Shown: positions 49,434-62,700, counted from the stretch's first letter. The stretch: DNA of 64,000 bases from Varroa destructor (GCF_002443255.2 NW_019211455.1:20497126-20561125), one strand, 5' to 3'. The notes: generated by a model not told the origin, from the sequence alone. Numbers and translations are program-made.

Positions 49434-51831
49434 CAATGACCAGTCGGATAAAGGTGAGGCCTTGAGCTAACGGAAAAGGTTGGTGTGTAGCAGGAAACGG
49501 ACGTAGAAGATCAATGATATATAAACAAAGCAAGGAGGCTAGAAAGATACAAGCTCAAATAGAGAAAACAACAAACGTGTACCAGATACGCATAGAAAGT
49601 CGTCTAATTCGCTGGTACGAGTATACGAGTGTATGATATATACAGTAGCGGGAGGAGTCGTCTAGTCAGGTATTTTGTGTGCATCACGTTTGCAAATAGC
49701 CAACACATAGACACTGTGGTAATCGCAGTAGCTGTTGAGTATAGCTCAGTGTTGTTGGATCTGTATTCTCTGAAGATAACTCCTTACTGTGCGTACGTTA
49801 CGTAAAACGTTTACAGTACGCTCAAAGTAGATCGGAAGCCGTAATAGCAGTAAAAATAGCTATAGAAATGATGTCTTGAAAGCAGCTTGCTTTGGTCGGT
49901 CGGCAGGGTTTTCTGCCACATACAACCAGAGTTATATTAAAATCGGCCCCTTGTCTTCAGCGTATGCGTCCAGTTTCAAGACTTCGCGTACCAGGTTTGG
50001 CGCAACCTGAAGCCATTGCTTGTAGAAATCGTCCTTCTGTAATACAGAGCTCGTAGATATGAGTTTTTCCATGTAAAGTGTTGCACGTTCATCGTACAAT
50101 ATCATTCATATCGTGTACGATTAAGGCCCCCTATAAATTCGCACGGATGATTTTATATAAATAAAACACATGACTTTTGCCGCGACTAAACCCTCTTGCT
50201 AGTTATTTATAATCGTGTGTAGGCTAATTAGCCAAAATCGATTGATTTTTATATTTTAGTGATATGCTATATATATATAGTAGGCTATTTTAGTAATAGC
50301 AGTAGAAATTAGAGTATAAAAAGCAATGCGTTACATTTACTTATTCATTTCAATCGAAATAAAAAAAAAACAAACAAATATGCGTACTTTGCTGCTACTG
50401 GTAACGTACCGTATTCGGTTTAACATTCAGTCTGATGCAAATTCGAAGACCGCAATAGGCATATGGCCAGCTTCTTCGACGACAGGACAAATTGTCAACA
50501 TTAAAATAAATGAACGGCATTTTTGTTAGTGGCATAAGTGTCAGATACGTTGTCACTCGATCCATCACCTCACGGCTGAGCTTTTCTTTCGCTCATTCGC
50601 CCTTTTTATTTTTTTGCGGTAAAAAGTAAGTCGACGAACGTGACTTCGCAGCAGTTCGAAACTTCGCAGTTCACAAACTTGAACGAGTGGCGAGGGAATC
50701 GGTGGTAGCGCTTAACGCTAACAACGTCAACAAGGTACAGAGGCCCCAGTCAGCAGCGATGGTTCCACCCCTTTTACTCAATGAAGGGGACCCCATGAGG
50801 TGACTACCCGCCGTCCGGATAATGGGTCGCAAAAGCGTGATTGTTCAGTCACATTATTTTAACGGTCTTAGTAGCGGCATTAGAAAACGTCACCGTTGAA
50901 ACGTGGAAATAGCCAGACTTTAGCAATAGCAGCAGTGATAGCTTTAGCAGAAATGATGCCTGTCGGCATATTTACCTAGCATAAAATCTGTGATAGGATC
51001 GTCTCGCCACAAATCACAATCGCCGAAAATATGACCGTCAGGTTCTATAATGCGAATAATATTCTGTGACTTACAAATTTCAGTCAGACAATTAAAAACG
51101 AAAGTAGTATTTATAAGAACATTATTTTTATTGGCGAAATAAATAATTTGATATGTTTATAACTTAGTTATTTATATCTAACGGTTGTTTGTAGAAGAAT
51201 GATAAAGGACAAATTGCAATAATGCCAACCTATCTGTATTAAAATCATACGGGTTAGATTTTGCTCTACTAACGAAAAGTGGTGGAAAGTTTGAAACTTG
51301 TATTTTACCGAATCGAGGTCATACTCACAGGACAGGCGTGTCGGCCTACGTAAGTTTAAGGCACCTAAGCCTTATAGTACATGACTGGGACAGAGGCGAC
51401 GTGGAACAAATCTATGGTAAAACCCGATCTCCTTATGACATACGACGACATTTCACGCGCAGTTCTACGATCCGCAAGTAAAGGCTGATTCTGATCCGAC
51501 TACTTGAAGAAGCTACAACTGCCTTTACAATATTTGAGACCATTTTTTGTTCGCAGATGATACATTCGTCTTCAAGTAAGTTTCTTCCTCGGAAAACTTC
51601 ATTGACACTGGTATGTACAGCCAACACCCCAGATTAACAGTGCCTCATCTCGGCTGACGAAGGAATAACTGTTTTCAAATGTGTGAAGGAAAATGGGTTT
51701 TGGGTAAGAATGTGCTGATTGCACTGAAAGTATAAGCGAAAAACCCAACAATCTTACGTATATTATTAAAATAATTATGCAGAAATGTTTGAACTAAAAA
51801 AAAACTTGTTATCTTCACTCGTTTCTTTTAG
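49434..51831. other. gene-free stretch
   Basis: There is an (AT) tract at 50269-50279. The frame at 50326-50529 reads through an A run and has no motif. A short FADDT string at 51550 is discussed under rejected items. Confidence 0.45.
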
Positions 51832-51943
51832 CCGCAACATAGTCTATTCTAGATGGAGTGCCGATTGGTTCCGACTAACTACAAGCAACTTTGTTGATCT
51901 TGAAGATAGAGCTCCGTTGTATTTCGCTTCAGATGGGCTCATT
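51832..51943 (+). CDS. candidate internal exon, unassigned
   Basis: A good acceptor (CTCGTTTCTTTTAG) and donor (ATT|GTAAGA) bound 112 bases. The frame between them is open and ends on a codon boundary. It encodes 37 residues, including ADWFRLTTSNFVDLEDRAPL and YFASDGLI, which look protein-like with balanced charge. No family is assigned. The two matching splice signals around an open, non-repetitive frame make it the best-formed exon candidate outside the BTB locus. Confidence 0.25.
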
Positions 51944-54900
51944 GTAAGAATAAATCAACCTGTGTTTCTAATGTACTATTGGACATTGGGAGACGTGTGT
52001 TTTAGATAGTGCAGTAATTGATCCGAACTACTAATTCTATTCCAGCGCTAAAGTAACCCAGATATAAAAACGTGGAGAGTCTGCCTTTTCAATTCTGCAT
52101 TCAATACTGATGATGATTAAGGCATGTGCTTCAACGAGCCAGACTGCAAAAGAAGGGAAATGCCTAAAAACAAAAAAGTGGCGATCGAAGCTATGCTATA
52201 AACAGGTGACAAATAGACATATTCGCTATGTTGTATTATAATACGGCTAACATATTTTTGCTATCCGAGACAGCAAGTCCATGGCGAAGATATAGTAGCT
52301 AAACTGAATAGCCACCCTGATCAGCCATCTAGCCGCCCGGTGGGTTGCTATCGATGTCCTCGAAGTGTCTTCTCGAAAATATAGCAATATCGTCTCTATG
52401 CGTTTTTCTTCCATGTTTAGTAAATAGACGTACGTAAAGCTATCATTATACGTACTGTTAAACAACATAACTTTTTTCGAAAAATGCTGCATGGCAATCC
52501 ATCGGAAAAAATCACTTCATAACAAAAATGCCCGTACATATGTCCCATAGGTGGGTCGTTAGGCATAAATGGGGCTGCGTTTAAACGGAAACCTCTGGCG
52601 GAGAAAGCCGGGGATTACCGATTCAAGCTGCGCCAATGACAAGTAACGCACGACTATTATTATTTAATAGACAAGCAATTAAACGAGAATAAATATTTGG
52701 ATGAAATTTTTCGCATGTATTGAGAGGCACAGCCTTATCAGACCTATCTTGCTCAAACATGCCAAATAAAAATCCAAAAGTCCAAAGGTGCAAGAAGGCT
52801 AGCTTCCGGACCCTACATCTACGACTCTTTCTGCTACCAACAATGGTGAATCAATACGCCTTATGATTAACAGGCAGTTGAACGCTGTTTCAATTTGACT
52901 GATAATAGTTTTTTTCTCGAATCTTCGTGGAATAAGTGGGTAGAACGGTGGGGTAAAGACAAACAAACGCATTTTGCCCACGTCGACCGATCTAAAGTGA
53001 ACTCAATAAACGTTGGCAGAACGTTGTGGGTGTTGTTAGACCGGCCAAAAATGCATCGCGGGTTCTCTGCACGCAGACGAATCGTAAATGTATTGAAGCT
53101 TCGTTTGTCATGAAAAAGAGCAGCGGTAGCATAGCACGAATGTGTTGTGAAGCTATCTGTTGTACCGAACGTTTCTATCGCAAACGCCATGTATACTGCC
53201 ACATGGAAAACTAAAAGGCGAAAATCATATCGTAACCCTAGGCGTCGATTCTTCAGCGATTTAAGTCGCGTTTCCAGCTTTGCCTAAACATAGTGTTCTT
53301 ATTCGGAACTGCCGATCGTTCATCTCATTAGCTACACGGATTCTTCTCCATCTCCAGCCACTGCCTCATTCACTTCGCCCTTTTGAATCCTTTTCGAAAT
53401 TTTTAACCTACGTACACGTCTAGTAGGTTAGGCTCTGAAGCAGCTTAACAGTACAACACGAGAGACGATTTTATACCTTGCATTGAGCTATCTTAAATGC
53501 ACATCTGGCATTTGAACGAATGATTCGCTTAAACGAGCTGGGGATAGCACATAAAAACACAAGAAGCGAGTACGCACGATGTTTTTATACAACTTAAATT
53601 ATCAGTAATAATATGGCTTTCAATCCAGAAAGCCCTTCTAGGTTAGGAACAACTATATTCCGACTTCTAACTATAACATTGCCTAGTACAGGCACAACGT
53701 CCGCTCCGGCCTATTTAGCCAGAAACAGATTATTGCGAGCGTCGATATACTCTTCGGGTCAGCTATTTATTGACGTCAAGAGCACAGTCGAACTGTATAT
53801 TTTAGGCATCTGGGGATACGGGGGTTTCGAAAATGAAGCCATTCGTTACTATCAACTAGCGGTACTGCAAGACCGCCATCCTGCTCTGTGTTCCTAGCGT
53901 TAGCAAACTGTGTTAGGGAAAAAGTCACTAGTTAGCTATATTGAACATAGTTAGACACTTTCAAGTTTCGCAGGTTAATGACGTTTCGTGCCGCATTAGA
54001 AGCAGAACACATTGACGGAATAAATAATGCGCGTTTCAGTGCACGACATCAATGTCTTTGCTGACAGTGGAATATCTTTGTTGGTTCCGTCCATCAGTTA
54101 CAGGGGCTGGTAATCCATTAGCGTCTGATTAGTGACACTATGAAAGCAATCCTCGTTACTCATTTAAAGGGGGGCTCATTATCTCAGATCTGGTCGTTAT
54201 TGGACTGATGCGATTGGCTAGATGGAACACAGTCCTCACTCAAGTGCGTTTACTATCGACATACACGTATAATATAATAAGCGTGGAAGGAACGAGTTAT
54301 TAAAGCAAACATTCGGCCTAGCTTCTCGTCGACATGATGGATTGTAGTATTTAAGGATCCACTGAAATATCAGCCGTTTATCTCCGCAATGATCGTAAAC
54401 GATTCCGTTCCATAGTTGTTAGCCCGCGGATTTCAATATGGCGACGCATTTAACTGTCAGCATCATCACCTTTAAACTGGTTTCTGGCCTTGAGCGTGTT
54501 CATTTGCGTTCAGAACAGCATTTGCTGATGCGCGAAACACGAAGGACATCGCTGAAAATTAAATCGCGCCTCAGCAAGCTGTCTGTCGTTCAACATTTAC
54601 CTCGTACTATCTGATAGCGATATCACATATAGAGGTGAACTTATTTAGTTACCATTTTGCAGTTACATTTGACGGATACAAATAGTATCATTACGGTCGG
54701 TACTCTCCAGTCTAATGAGTCTGTTAAAAATAGCTTTTCACTTGACATTTGTCGAATCGATCTTGGCGATTTCAGTACCAGCAAACACATAGCACAGGAT
54801 ACGCAGACATATTTTTGTGTTCCAAACTCAATCCGAATACATAACAGCTGACAAGTAATACGCTGGGATATTCAGTGGCCAGCGTGCCTTCCATTGCGTC

Positions 54901-56639
54901 CCAGCCTTTTCATTATACTTACTTGTCTGCCGTTTTTAACCTAGTTTTCCAGTATTCGCTTTGCCAACACATGCTGTATTATCCGTTGCCTACTGATGAG
55001 CTGATAACAGGGCTATCTAAGCTGCTATCCTGGCGGGATTGACGTCTGACAAGTTTACTCAGCCCTATCACGTTTTCTGCCTACTGCACACAATAGCTCC
55101 GCCTGTGGTGATTTCCGATTTCTTTGCAGCAGTTGCCTGCTACCTTCATGTTGCACGACGTTTGTTCTGATCAGATCCGTTTTTTCGGTAACTTCCAGTT
55201 GGTTCAGCAGAACGGTTTTTCGCTGCGAACCGGCAGTCATTGCGAGTTTAAGAGCTTACGTTTTCTCAACGGTCCCTTATCTTTCTGCGAACGAACTAAG
55301 GGTGTGCGAGAGCAGGATTCTAGGGGTACACAGGTTGTTCCACTTTGTCTGAATAACAATGAAGACAGAAAATACGCACAATTACACAGAGAAAAAATAT
55401 GAAACAAAATATATTTTTTCTAAACCTGACTACTAAGATGAAAAGCGTAATGTGCTCCTATTGGTATCCTCTGTTCCATAATCGTAGCAAAATACAGCGT
55501 ATGTTTCTGTGTTATTTTTTAAAACTGCAGATTGGACGCTACGTATTTGAGAATATATGGGACCAGCAAAAAAAAATCTATACAACTAAAAACAGGTCGC
55601 TAGAATTGACAAGAACAGTTCTAAATAGTTCTGTATAACAATAAGAATTCTGAAACCTTTATTAATGAGTTCAGGATATATGACATGTGTATTGTACAGT
55701 TGCCGTCAAAGGCCATCTTGTAAAATGTGAAAGGTCTTTTCGGGGTGCTTGAGAAATCTTCGAAGTGTCTAACTCACCTGGACTACTTGGGCGCCAATCT
55801 CGAAGATTCCCTCGAGAGAGCTTTAAGGTGCTCCGCAGTGCTAACCTTTTTAACATTTTATAATGTTTTTCTTTGTCTTCTAAGAGCTTTTTTTATACAC
55901 ACTGGAAAGAGCTTTAAGCCAACTCCTAACTACGCTATATATAAATAGGTATTTCAATAAAAATTGGAAGCCTCTGGAAGCCTCAAAAATAGTATAATAT
56001 ACAAAAGAAAAATATACAGAACAAAATTTTCTGATAAGTGTTAATGTATAGACATATTCGCTTTATACAGGTGAAGCCTCAACATCCCTAAAAGCAGATT
56101 CACCGCAGTACCGTAAACACCACTTTGATTTCACATGACTGCTAAAACAGTAATCATACACATTGTACATACGTTAAGCTTAAAAGGTTTCCTAGCTTAC
56201 TTAGAAACTGAATAAATTTCATAAACGTCGCTACAGCCGGGAATGCAAGCCGAAACTTCGTGGTTACACATAAAGAGGCCTAACTAGTTGTTGAGCACAA
56301 GTATGACGCTGCACGTAACCACAAATCCCACTACGGAGCAGATGAATAGTAGATGTAGGCCAAACTCGAAAAGGAACCTTGGAAAGACTGTCTCGTGTCA
56401 ACCTGCTTGCACACGTGGCCAGATCTGACCGATCTGGCTATGGCCAGATTTGTTTGGTGAATACAACCATTACATCACTGTGGTGTCCTTTTGCCTGCAG
56501 CTAGTCAAGCTGCCTTCGGTCCTTGGGATATTGCTCTTTCGATTTGGCTTTAACTAGCCTCCAGTGACCAAACGACCAACGTCGAGGACAAAGCAGGATG
56601 GACGCGATGCTGTGGACTACGGCCCCTAGCCCGCATGCT
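51944..56639. other. gene-free stretch
   Basis: The frames in this interval (up to 111 codons at 52867-53202, minus) overlap each other on both strands and carry no motif. A small inverted repeat (ccagatc-tgacc-gatctgg) lies at about 56419-56437. Nothing else was recognised. Confidence 0.45.
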
Positions 56640-57250
56640 GGCAAACATTAAATAGCTTCGTATACCTTTCTAGGCTTTCGGGCCTATGGCAGCCGGTCCG
56701 CTTTCGCGGATGGCCGATTTCGGCCTTACTGCTCTCTGATTGGTCAGGCCAAAGGGACCAAGAAAAGAGAGTAGGCTCAAACCACACAGCGGAGGAAAGC
56801 CGTTACGGAGGAACTCAGGGGACACACATGCGTCCGAAGACCCAGTAAGAGATAGGTCCCTTTGCGAGGATCTTTAGCACCTACGCAGGCAAGAATCAAC
56901 GGCAGGCTAGTTGACGGAAGCGGCAATGGCAGGTCAATCCTTGTCGATTTGTCGGTCAAACTTGAGCTTGCTTTGCTCGGTCTATGGAGAACAACACGCC
57001 AGTCGGGCTAACCAGACCCGAAGTGGTCGTTCCCGCGAGAAAAAAGCTTTTACGACCACCTTTTTTTCCACGCACAGACGCTCGATAGCTGCTGTTTCGC
57101 TTCTTTGCCTGCTTTCTTCCTGAATCGTCCACTATTCTTCTCTGTCCTACTTTGAGCCTGCCCGATGCTAGTGGCGGTGGTGTGGTCGCTTATGCCGTAA
57201 AGTGGCGACGCATTGTTTTTCGGTTGCTGGGCTAGCTCCTTAGTCACTGT
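56640..57250. promoter_or_regulatory. GC-richer patch with inverted CCAAT box
   Basis: This interval is richer in G+C and CpG than its surroundings. It contains CTGATTGGTC (56736-56745), a full inverted CCAAT box of the kind bound by NF-Y. Open frames on both strands (56777-56959 minus, 56911-57123 plus, 57050-57247 minus) show no domain. A promoter or 5' exon is possible, but no transcription start or linked coding exon was found. Confidence 0.22.
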
Positions 57251-60200
57251 TGGGGGGGAGAGGGGATCTTCAGCTATATGTGATCACTCGTCAGTGTTTA
57301 GATCGCTCGCTCGTTCATTCATTTGCTGTTTGGGGCCTGGCTTTCGAAATTTATCACTTCTTATCTAACCGACCTTCATCGCCTTTGCTGTCTCGTTCAT
57401 CCTATGCCCAGAGTTGACATTTACTAGCCAGTTTAGCTCATAAACACGGTAATAAAAATAACAAAAAAAGTGAAGTCCAGGAGGGCCTCAAGGGCTGCCT
57501 TGGCGGCCGCTTGTCGCTGATGACGCTAAGGGTGAAAGTGATACTATTGGGAGAACGACGATGACTCAGGTGAAACTAGACGGCAAAAAATGAGGAAAGA
57601 AGAATGAACAATATATATATATAGATGTGAAAGGTCACGTTAGCTGTCGTTTACCGTCGGCCGATACAAACGCCAACAATGTTTCCACGCCGCCAGTTAG
57701 AGCTAGGAGAGTAACCTGACGCAGGTGTTTGTGGACATTGCATAAATTCACCGAAAGTAGGTCGAAGCTGCCGTTTAGTTACAGTAATAACAGTAGGATA
57801 TACGGTGTGGGTTTATTGAATGGACAAGCAAAATCCGACTTGATGGAGATCATCTTGGCTGATAAGGTGTATTGTAAAGTATTGGTATTAGCCTAAGTTA
57901 TACTTTAACAATGCAAATATTTGCTGACGTAGTTACTGATCTACTAATATTATCGATAAGCCTACATTACCATCATAAGCAGGTTTTGACGTCGAGTGGT
58001 GCTTATCTAGAATTTTTGTAGAACCATAAAGGGCTCCAATGCGAGATAAATAAAAGCAGAATGAGTTGTAAGTTTTTGTGAGGTAACTTTAAAGTGGAAC
58101 AAAGAATAGAAGCGAGTCTCTTTATTGTAACAAAGGCAAAACGCGAAGGGAAGCTACTCACAGGGTTGTTATGTTAATGTTTGCAAGGCCTTCTGTGCAA
58201 GGCTAATTGCAAACAAATATGAATAATTATAGGGTAAACGGCTCTTCAGTTTGGACAAAAAATCTATGATCGGTTAAAGTATTATAGCATTTTTCTCTCA
58301 AATGTCTTCCTTCGTTTACACTTCTGTACTATTTATTTACTTCTACATATCATTGGACACGCATTTCTTTTTTTTTTTTTGTACTACAGTGGCAACCAGA
58401 CGGCACATGGCAAGCGTCGTTAGGGTCATCCTGGCCCTCGAGGCTCGAGTCGTAAGTCCTTTTTCGTTGACGGTATTAGTCAGACTTTACGGCGACTAAT
58501 TACCGTGTTTTTTCTACTACTGACATACGAAATTGTCAGCAGAACATGAAGAGGGTTTCAACACCAGAAGAATATGTGTGTAAACAGAAGAGAAAGAAGT
58601 TGGGGCAAACACATTATAAATTAATTCGTAGATATATTCGATAGGATGGTGTGTTTTTGCTAGGAAAACAAAATGCCATTGTTGCTCGCCTAAGCTAACA
58701 TCCGTATATAGCTGCATATTAACGAACTTAGATAAAAAAAAAAATTATTATAGATCAGGTAGCTTTAATTTGAGGAGAGGACTAAATCATATCTACTATA
58801 GCATTCGAAAATGTGTAATGGTGAGGTTGTTGCGATTAATAAAACAGATAGACCACAATCCATCGGTTCAGTCGGGGAGCTTTCAATGTAGTCATAATTG
58901 TACTTATCGCTTGTGTCGCAGGAGATTTTAAGTGTCCAATGTGTGGACAAAGTAAATAAACGTTAAATAAAGCGAAAAAAAAAAAAAGAATAAACGAAAA
59001 GACGGATGTGAAGTTAACAGTCTGCCAAGACGATTTAGAAAATCGAACGATGCCAACAGTCGGTTCTGCTATAAGGCAAAAATGCGAAGTAAGCAGAGGT
59101 AAATTCAGTAGGCCCTGATCAGCACTAAGGACAGGCAAGGAGCAAGAAGATAGTGTAAACAGAGGGCACCCGGATTTTAAGTACCTTAAAAAAATTAGAG
59201 AACGATATGCAAATGCGCCTTTCATATAAAGTTGCCTTTGTAAAGAGTAATCAATGAGAGCGTGTACGTATGGCTAGCAATAAAAGGCTCATTTAAGTTA
59301 CTTTAGAGAAATTGCGTTAGATTAAATGTTCAATATTGTAAGTAATACAACCAGACTATTTTGTTTTGTGGCTCACAATAAAACATCTACTCCCCTCGAT
59401 TCGGTTATAAGAAAGGAATCTATATACATATGGAAGAGCAGTAAATAGTTAGATTAAATAGGCAGGGGACTTCTACGTTACCCAAAAAAAAAAACGCTGC
59501 TTTCGATGAAGAATTACCTACATATTATATACGATAGTGTCACTTTGCTTCTCATATATAAATTTCGAATCGGTAAAAGAAATATTTGCCTCTTTTTGAG
59601 GCAGGGTCGGTTTTATAATTACCATTTCCGTGAAGTCCTGATGCGAGGTAGTGCGCCATCTTGCTCCTATATATATATGTCTGATAATTTTTTAGGCAAT
59701 TCTCGATGTCACTCGTACTCGTTGAACATGAACATACGCGTCAAGCGAGCTGTTCCTTATTTTGCTCCGAACATTATTGAACAGTTTGTACGACTATACG
59801 AAAATGAAATTGACGGTAGTTACTGTTACAATGTTATCGCTTAGGCCGTGTGGGATCAGTGAGATGCTGCTGTTCAGGTCTCAGCCTTCAGCAAACGGCT
59901 AGCAACTATAAGGCTTATCGTTGGCGATTTGTTCCAAGGACGGACTACTTGAGGGCCTACTGCTACGCCAAAGCAGGTACTACGGCTTCGACTATTTCGA
60001 CGACGAATTGACTAGATTGTAGCTGAATGGAACAGTGCCAGAACTGCGCGACTTAGAGAACGCAGCGCTTGTCGGCCGTCAATAGAACGTTCCTCCTTGA
60101 CTGTGTGGTTCTGCTGCCTTAGAAGTCACTGCGTGGTTGTCCGATCAGTCGGTCGCTGGCAAATTGGCTGTGTAAGTCATACGCCCAGACCAATTGGAAG

Positions 60201-61680
60201 CGCCGTTCATCTAAATTGAGACAAATCTTCTTTGAACGGGGTATAAACCCTTTCGGACAGCAGGGTGATGTCCTCTAACCCCTTCCTTCTAAAACAGGCT
60301 ACGTTTGTCCTCTCTGCAAGCGGGAAAAGCTGCAATGGTAAAGATGTCGGCGACAACGACGGCGAACTGGAGACGACGATTACTGAACAGAAGGTTGACG
60401 TTTCGCTTTTTCTCTTTTGCACATGTTCCCCTTTTGAAGTACATCCGAATTTGCGTTTTTTTCGAATTCAGAGGAGTTGAGCAACCGTAGCGGAACCGTT
60501 GGAAAACGCATTGTCAGCCGTCTAGTCAATCGAATGGCCACCCGGTGATCGAGCAAAGCCAGTTTACTACAAATTAAGGACAACGAAAAAGCGACGACAA
60601 AAGAGGGAAACGAAAAAGCTTCTAACGTTAGCCGGCTATTTCTCACAAGAACGGATATAATAGACTCCTTATAAAAGTGCAGGTTATAGGTAAAGTATAT
60701 ATATTGCAACAGCTTGCCCTGTCTACAGATGGACAGAAAAATGTTTCTTTTATCTTCAGCTGAAGGTCAGTGTCGTTTTGTAGGGCTCGTTTGCCGCATA
60801 ATAAATGTAATTTTCGCTCAGTCGGGTTTCGATCAGCTCGCCTGTGATCGTGGTAGGCCTATTAACAGTGAATATAGGACAAGAACCTAGGCTTGAGTGA
60901 ATTATTGATCGTCGTTATTTGTGTAAAGAGAAGCAGCTTGGGACACAACGAAGCGACACACATGTACGGATGGGCTCCCCCACACACCCAAAGCCTAATA
61001 CTTGATAAAGTAGTTTTAGGGCAATGCGTTTAGCCATTCGTATGCTTGCTTGATCTAAATCCTGCTGTTGTTCATTGGATTACATGTGTTAGGACAAAAT
61101 CTGAGAAGAAGGTAGGAGCTTGAGTTTAGTGCAGAATAAGAAATCAAATAGCGGCGTACTAATTTTAGAGGTTATCTAAACAGGTTCACTGACAGGGCTC
61201 ATAGTAAGACTGAAATATTATTGGGCTGTCTTGAACACGCTCTTATAATCAGTACAGAGACATATGAATAAGTAGATAGAAACAAATGGTCACTTGTAGA
61301 AAGGCTTGGACGTTTCGATAACAGTTAGCCTTTGTTTCCGCTGTAGAAAGCCGTCGGTAGCGGTATCGTGATATGTTATCAATTAAGTTTGTTTTGGCGA
61401 CTGAAAACATTGTATTTGTTCGCTTCATGCATTACGTGCGCGTTCACACACGTAAAAGTATATTTCTATGTGTATCTGCTGGTGTTGAAGCCTCGAATCG
61501 ATTGTTAGTTCTACCAGGACTGGGCACTCCCGAGGTAACAAAAACACTTCTACAAAAGTACAGCATTAGTTTATACTTCAGCTATAAACACTTTGGGTGC
61601 ACTTATTCATATTCTGCTAATACACAGCCCATAATCCATCTAGAGACTAAACTCTTTAGAGCACCGTTCTATCGTTTTTT
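57251..61680. other. gene-free stretch
   Basis: AT tracts lie at 57611-57623 and 59668-59679, and A13 at 58975-58987. The frames at 58836-59225 (minus) and 59506-59844 (plus) have no motif. The region 59850-60640 is somewhat GC-richer without a convincing frame. Confidence 0.45.
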
Positions 61681-61815
61681 TTAAAATCTAACCTGTTCTG
61701 AGCGCATATCTGTTGCAGTTGTTCTGTCTACTACATTGCTATTTGCCCCATTGCGTAGTTCTAATGCTATTCTATTATGAGACACATTACGTTGTTCGAG
61801 CCGCTCCATTAAGTT
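61681..61815 (-). CDS. second open frame next to capsid-like ORF, unassigned
   Basis: Immediately after the capsid-like frame, and overlapping its last codons in another frame, the minus strand stays open for about 45 codons. It contains an ATG (MERLEQRNVSHNRIALELRN) and ends at TAA 61681-61683. The residues are hydrophilic and helix-like. It could be the frameshifted continuation of the preceding frame or unrelated chance sequence. No family is recognised. Confidence 0.15.
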   Translation of the reverse strand, partial: NLMERLEQRNVSHNRIALELRNGANSNVVDRTTATDMRSEQVRF

Positions 61816-62165
61816 GCTGCCATATAGCGTTCTGTTACTGTGACAATTTGATCATATCTCTTCAGTAATTCCATTATCTTACTTTCATTATGCCACTCTT
61901 GATTCGTTACGTCCTTATTTAAGTTGACGCTACCGTTATCTTCGAAATTCCATTTGTCAATTAGAACTGGAAAAACCAGGTTGGCTGGTCGTGTCGAAAC
62001 TTGAGCCGTAATAACTTTATAGTGCTCAAAGAACATTTTAATTACTCCGCCTTGATTATACCCTACAGGGAGAGATTTTAGCGTAGGCGCTGTTTTAGTC
62101 ATCGAATATTTCAAGGTTACCTTCACGCGAGAGATTACGGTAGTTATTTTCGAGAAGGTCAGCAT
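61809..62165 (-). CDS. possible endogenous CRESS-DNA virus capsid-like fragment
   Basis: An ATG-to-TAA frame of 118 codons. Capsid proteins of circular Rep-encoding (CRESS) DNA viruses are jelly-roll proteins that build the virion shell. Two patches fit that pattern: RVKVTLKY at residues 13-20, like an early beta strand, and FFEHYKVITAQVS at residues 45-57, after a PVGYNQ turn, like the conserved Q..m.fydHY.V strand region. A D-rich, NxxS/T-containing stretch follows (residues 70-90), then E at 90. At about 118 residues it is about half a full capsid or less, so it would be a fragment. No Rep gene, stem-loop nonanucleotide or terminal boundary was found nearby. The similarity is from memory of family patterns, and a chance frame or an unknown host exon is a real alternative. 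Confidence 0.33.
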   Translation of the reverse strand: MLTFSKITTVISRVKVTLKYSMTKTAPTLKSLPVGYNQGGVIKMFFEHYKVITAQVSTRPANLVFPVLIDKWNFEDNGSVNLNKDVTNQEWHNESKIMELLKRYDQIVTVTERYMAAT

Positions 62166-62170
62166 ATACG

Positions 62171-62186
62171 AAGAGATATATCTCTT
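62171..62186. repeat. 16-bp perfect palindrome
   Basis: The sequence aagagatatatctctt equals its own reverse complement. It lies six bases upstream of the ATG of the minus-strand capsid-like frame. Confidence 0.85.
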
Positions 62187-62700
62187 TAATCAGATATCAC
62201 ATTATACAAAGTCCTAGTGATGATGATAGGATTGTCACATGCTAAAGCGCGCCAACGGACAACAGTCGCACCCATATATGTGGACGCATAGATGATGGAA
62301 ATAGAAAAAAAATGGTCCCAGAGCTATAGTTTAGAACGAAAAATATTAGCAATCCCTGTAAGAGGATTAGTTTTAGCGTATCTGAAGTTAAACGAATACC
62401 TAAGGCTACCAGTGCAAAAAATCATGACGACAGAGGGAAACTTGGCCATTTTGCACAAACAATGATATAAATATTATGTGAAATTTCATACAGTGTAATA
62501 TTTTTTTATATTATACCATTTCTCTAGCTATACCTAAGCGCTCTACCATTTCTATCACTATGAATATGTGCAGTCACTCATGTCATAGTCGACGAGTGTG
62601 TCAGCCAGCGTCTATTGGTTTCGATCGCTTCATTTTTCCCCTGCCATCCTTCAACCAAATTCAACTCACGGTGCGCGTTAAATTCGGTACGTCCACTGAA
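62187..62700. other. gene-free stretch
   Basis: This is AT-rich. A 60-codon minus frame (62578-62760, VTVEWSFSGRTEFNAH) ends near a GTGAGT but has no assignable family. Confidence 0.4.

Noticed and set aside
51550..51570. FADDT string resembling the reverse-transcriptase catalytic motif
   Set aside because: A stop lies about nine codons upstream in the same frame and another soon after, none of the other RT blocks are near, and a four- or five-residue match is expected about once by chance in this much sequence.
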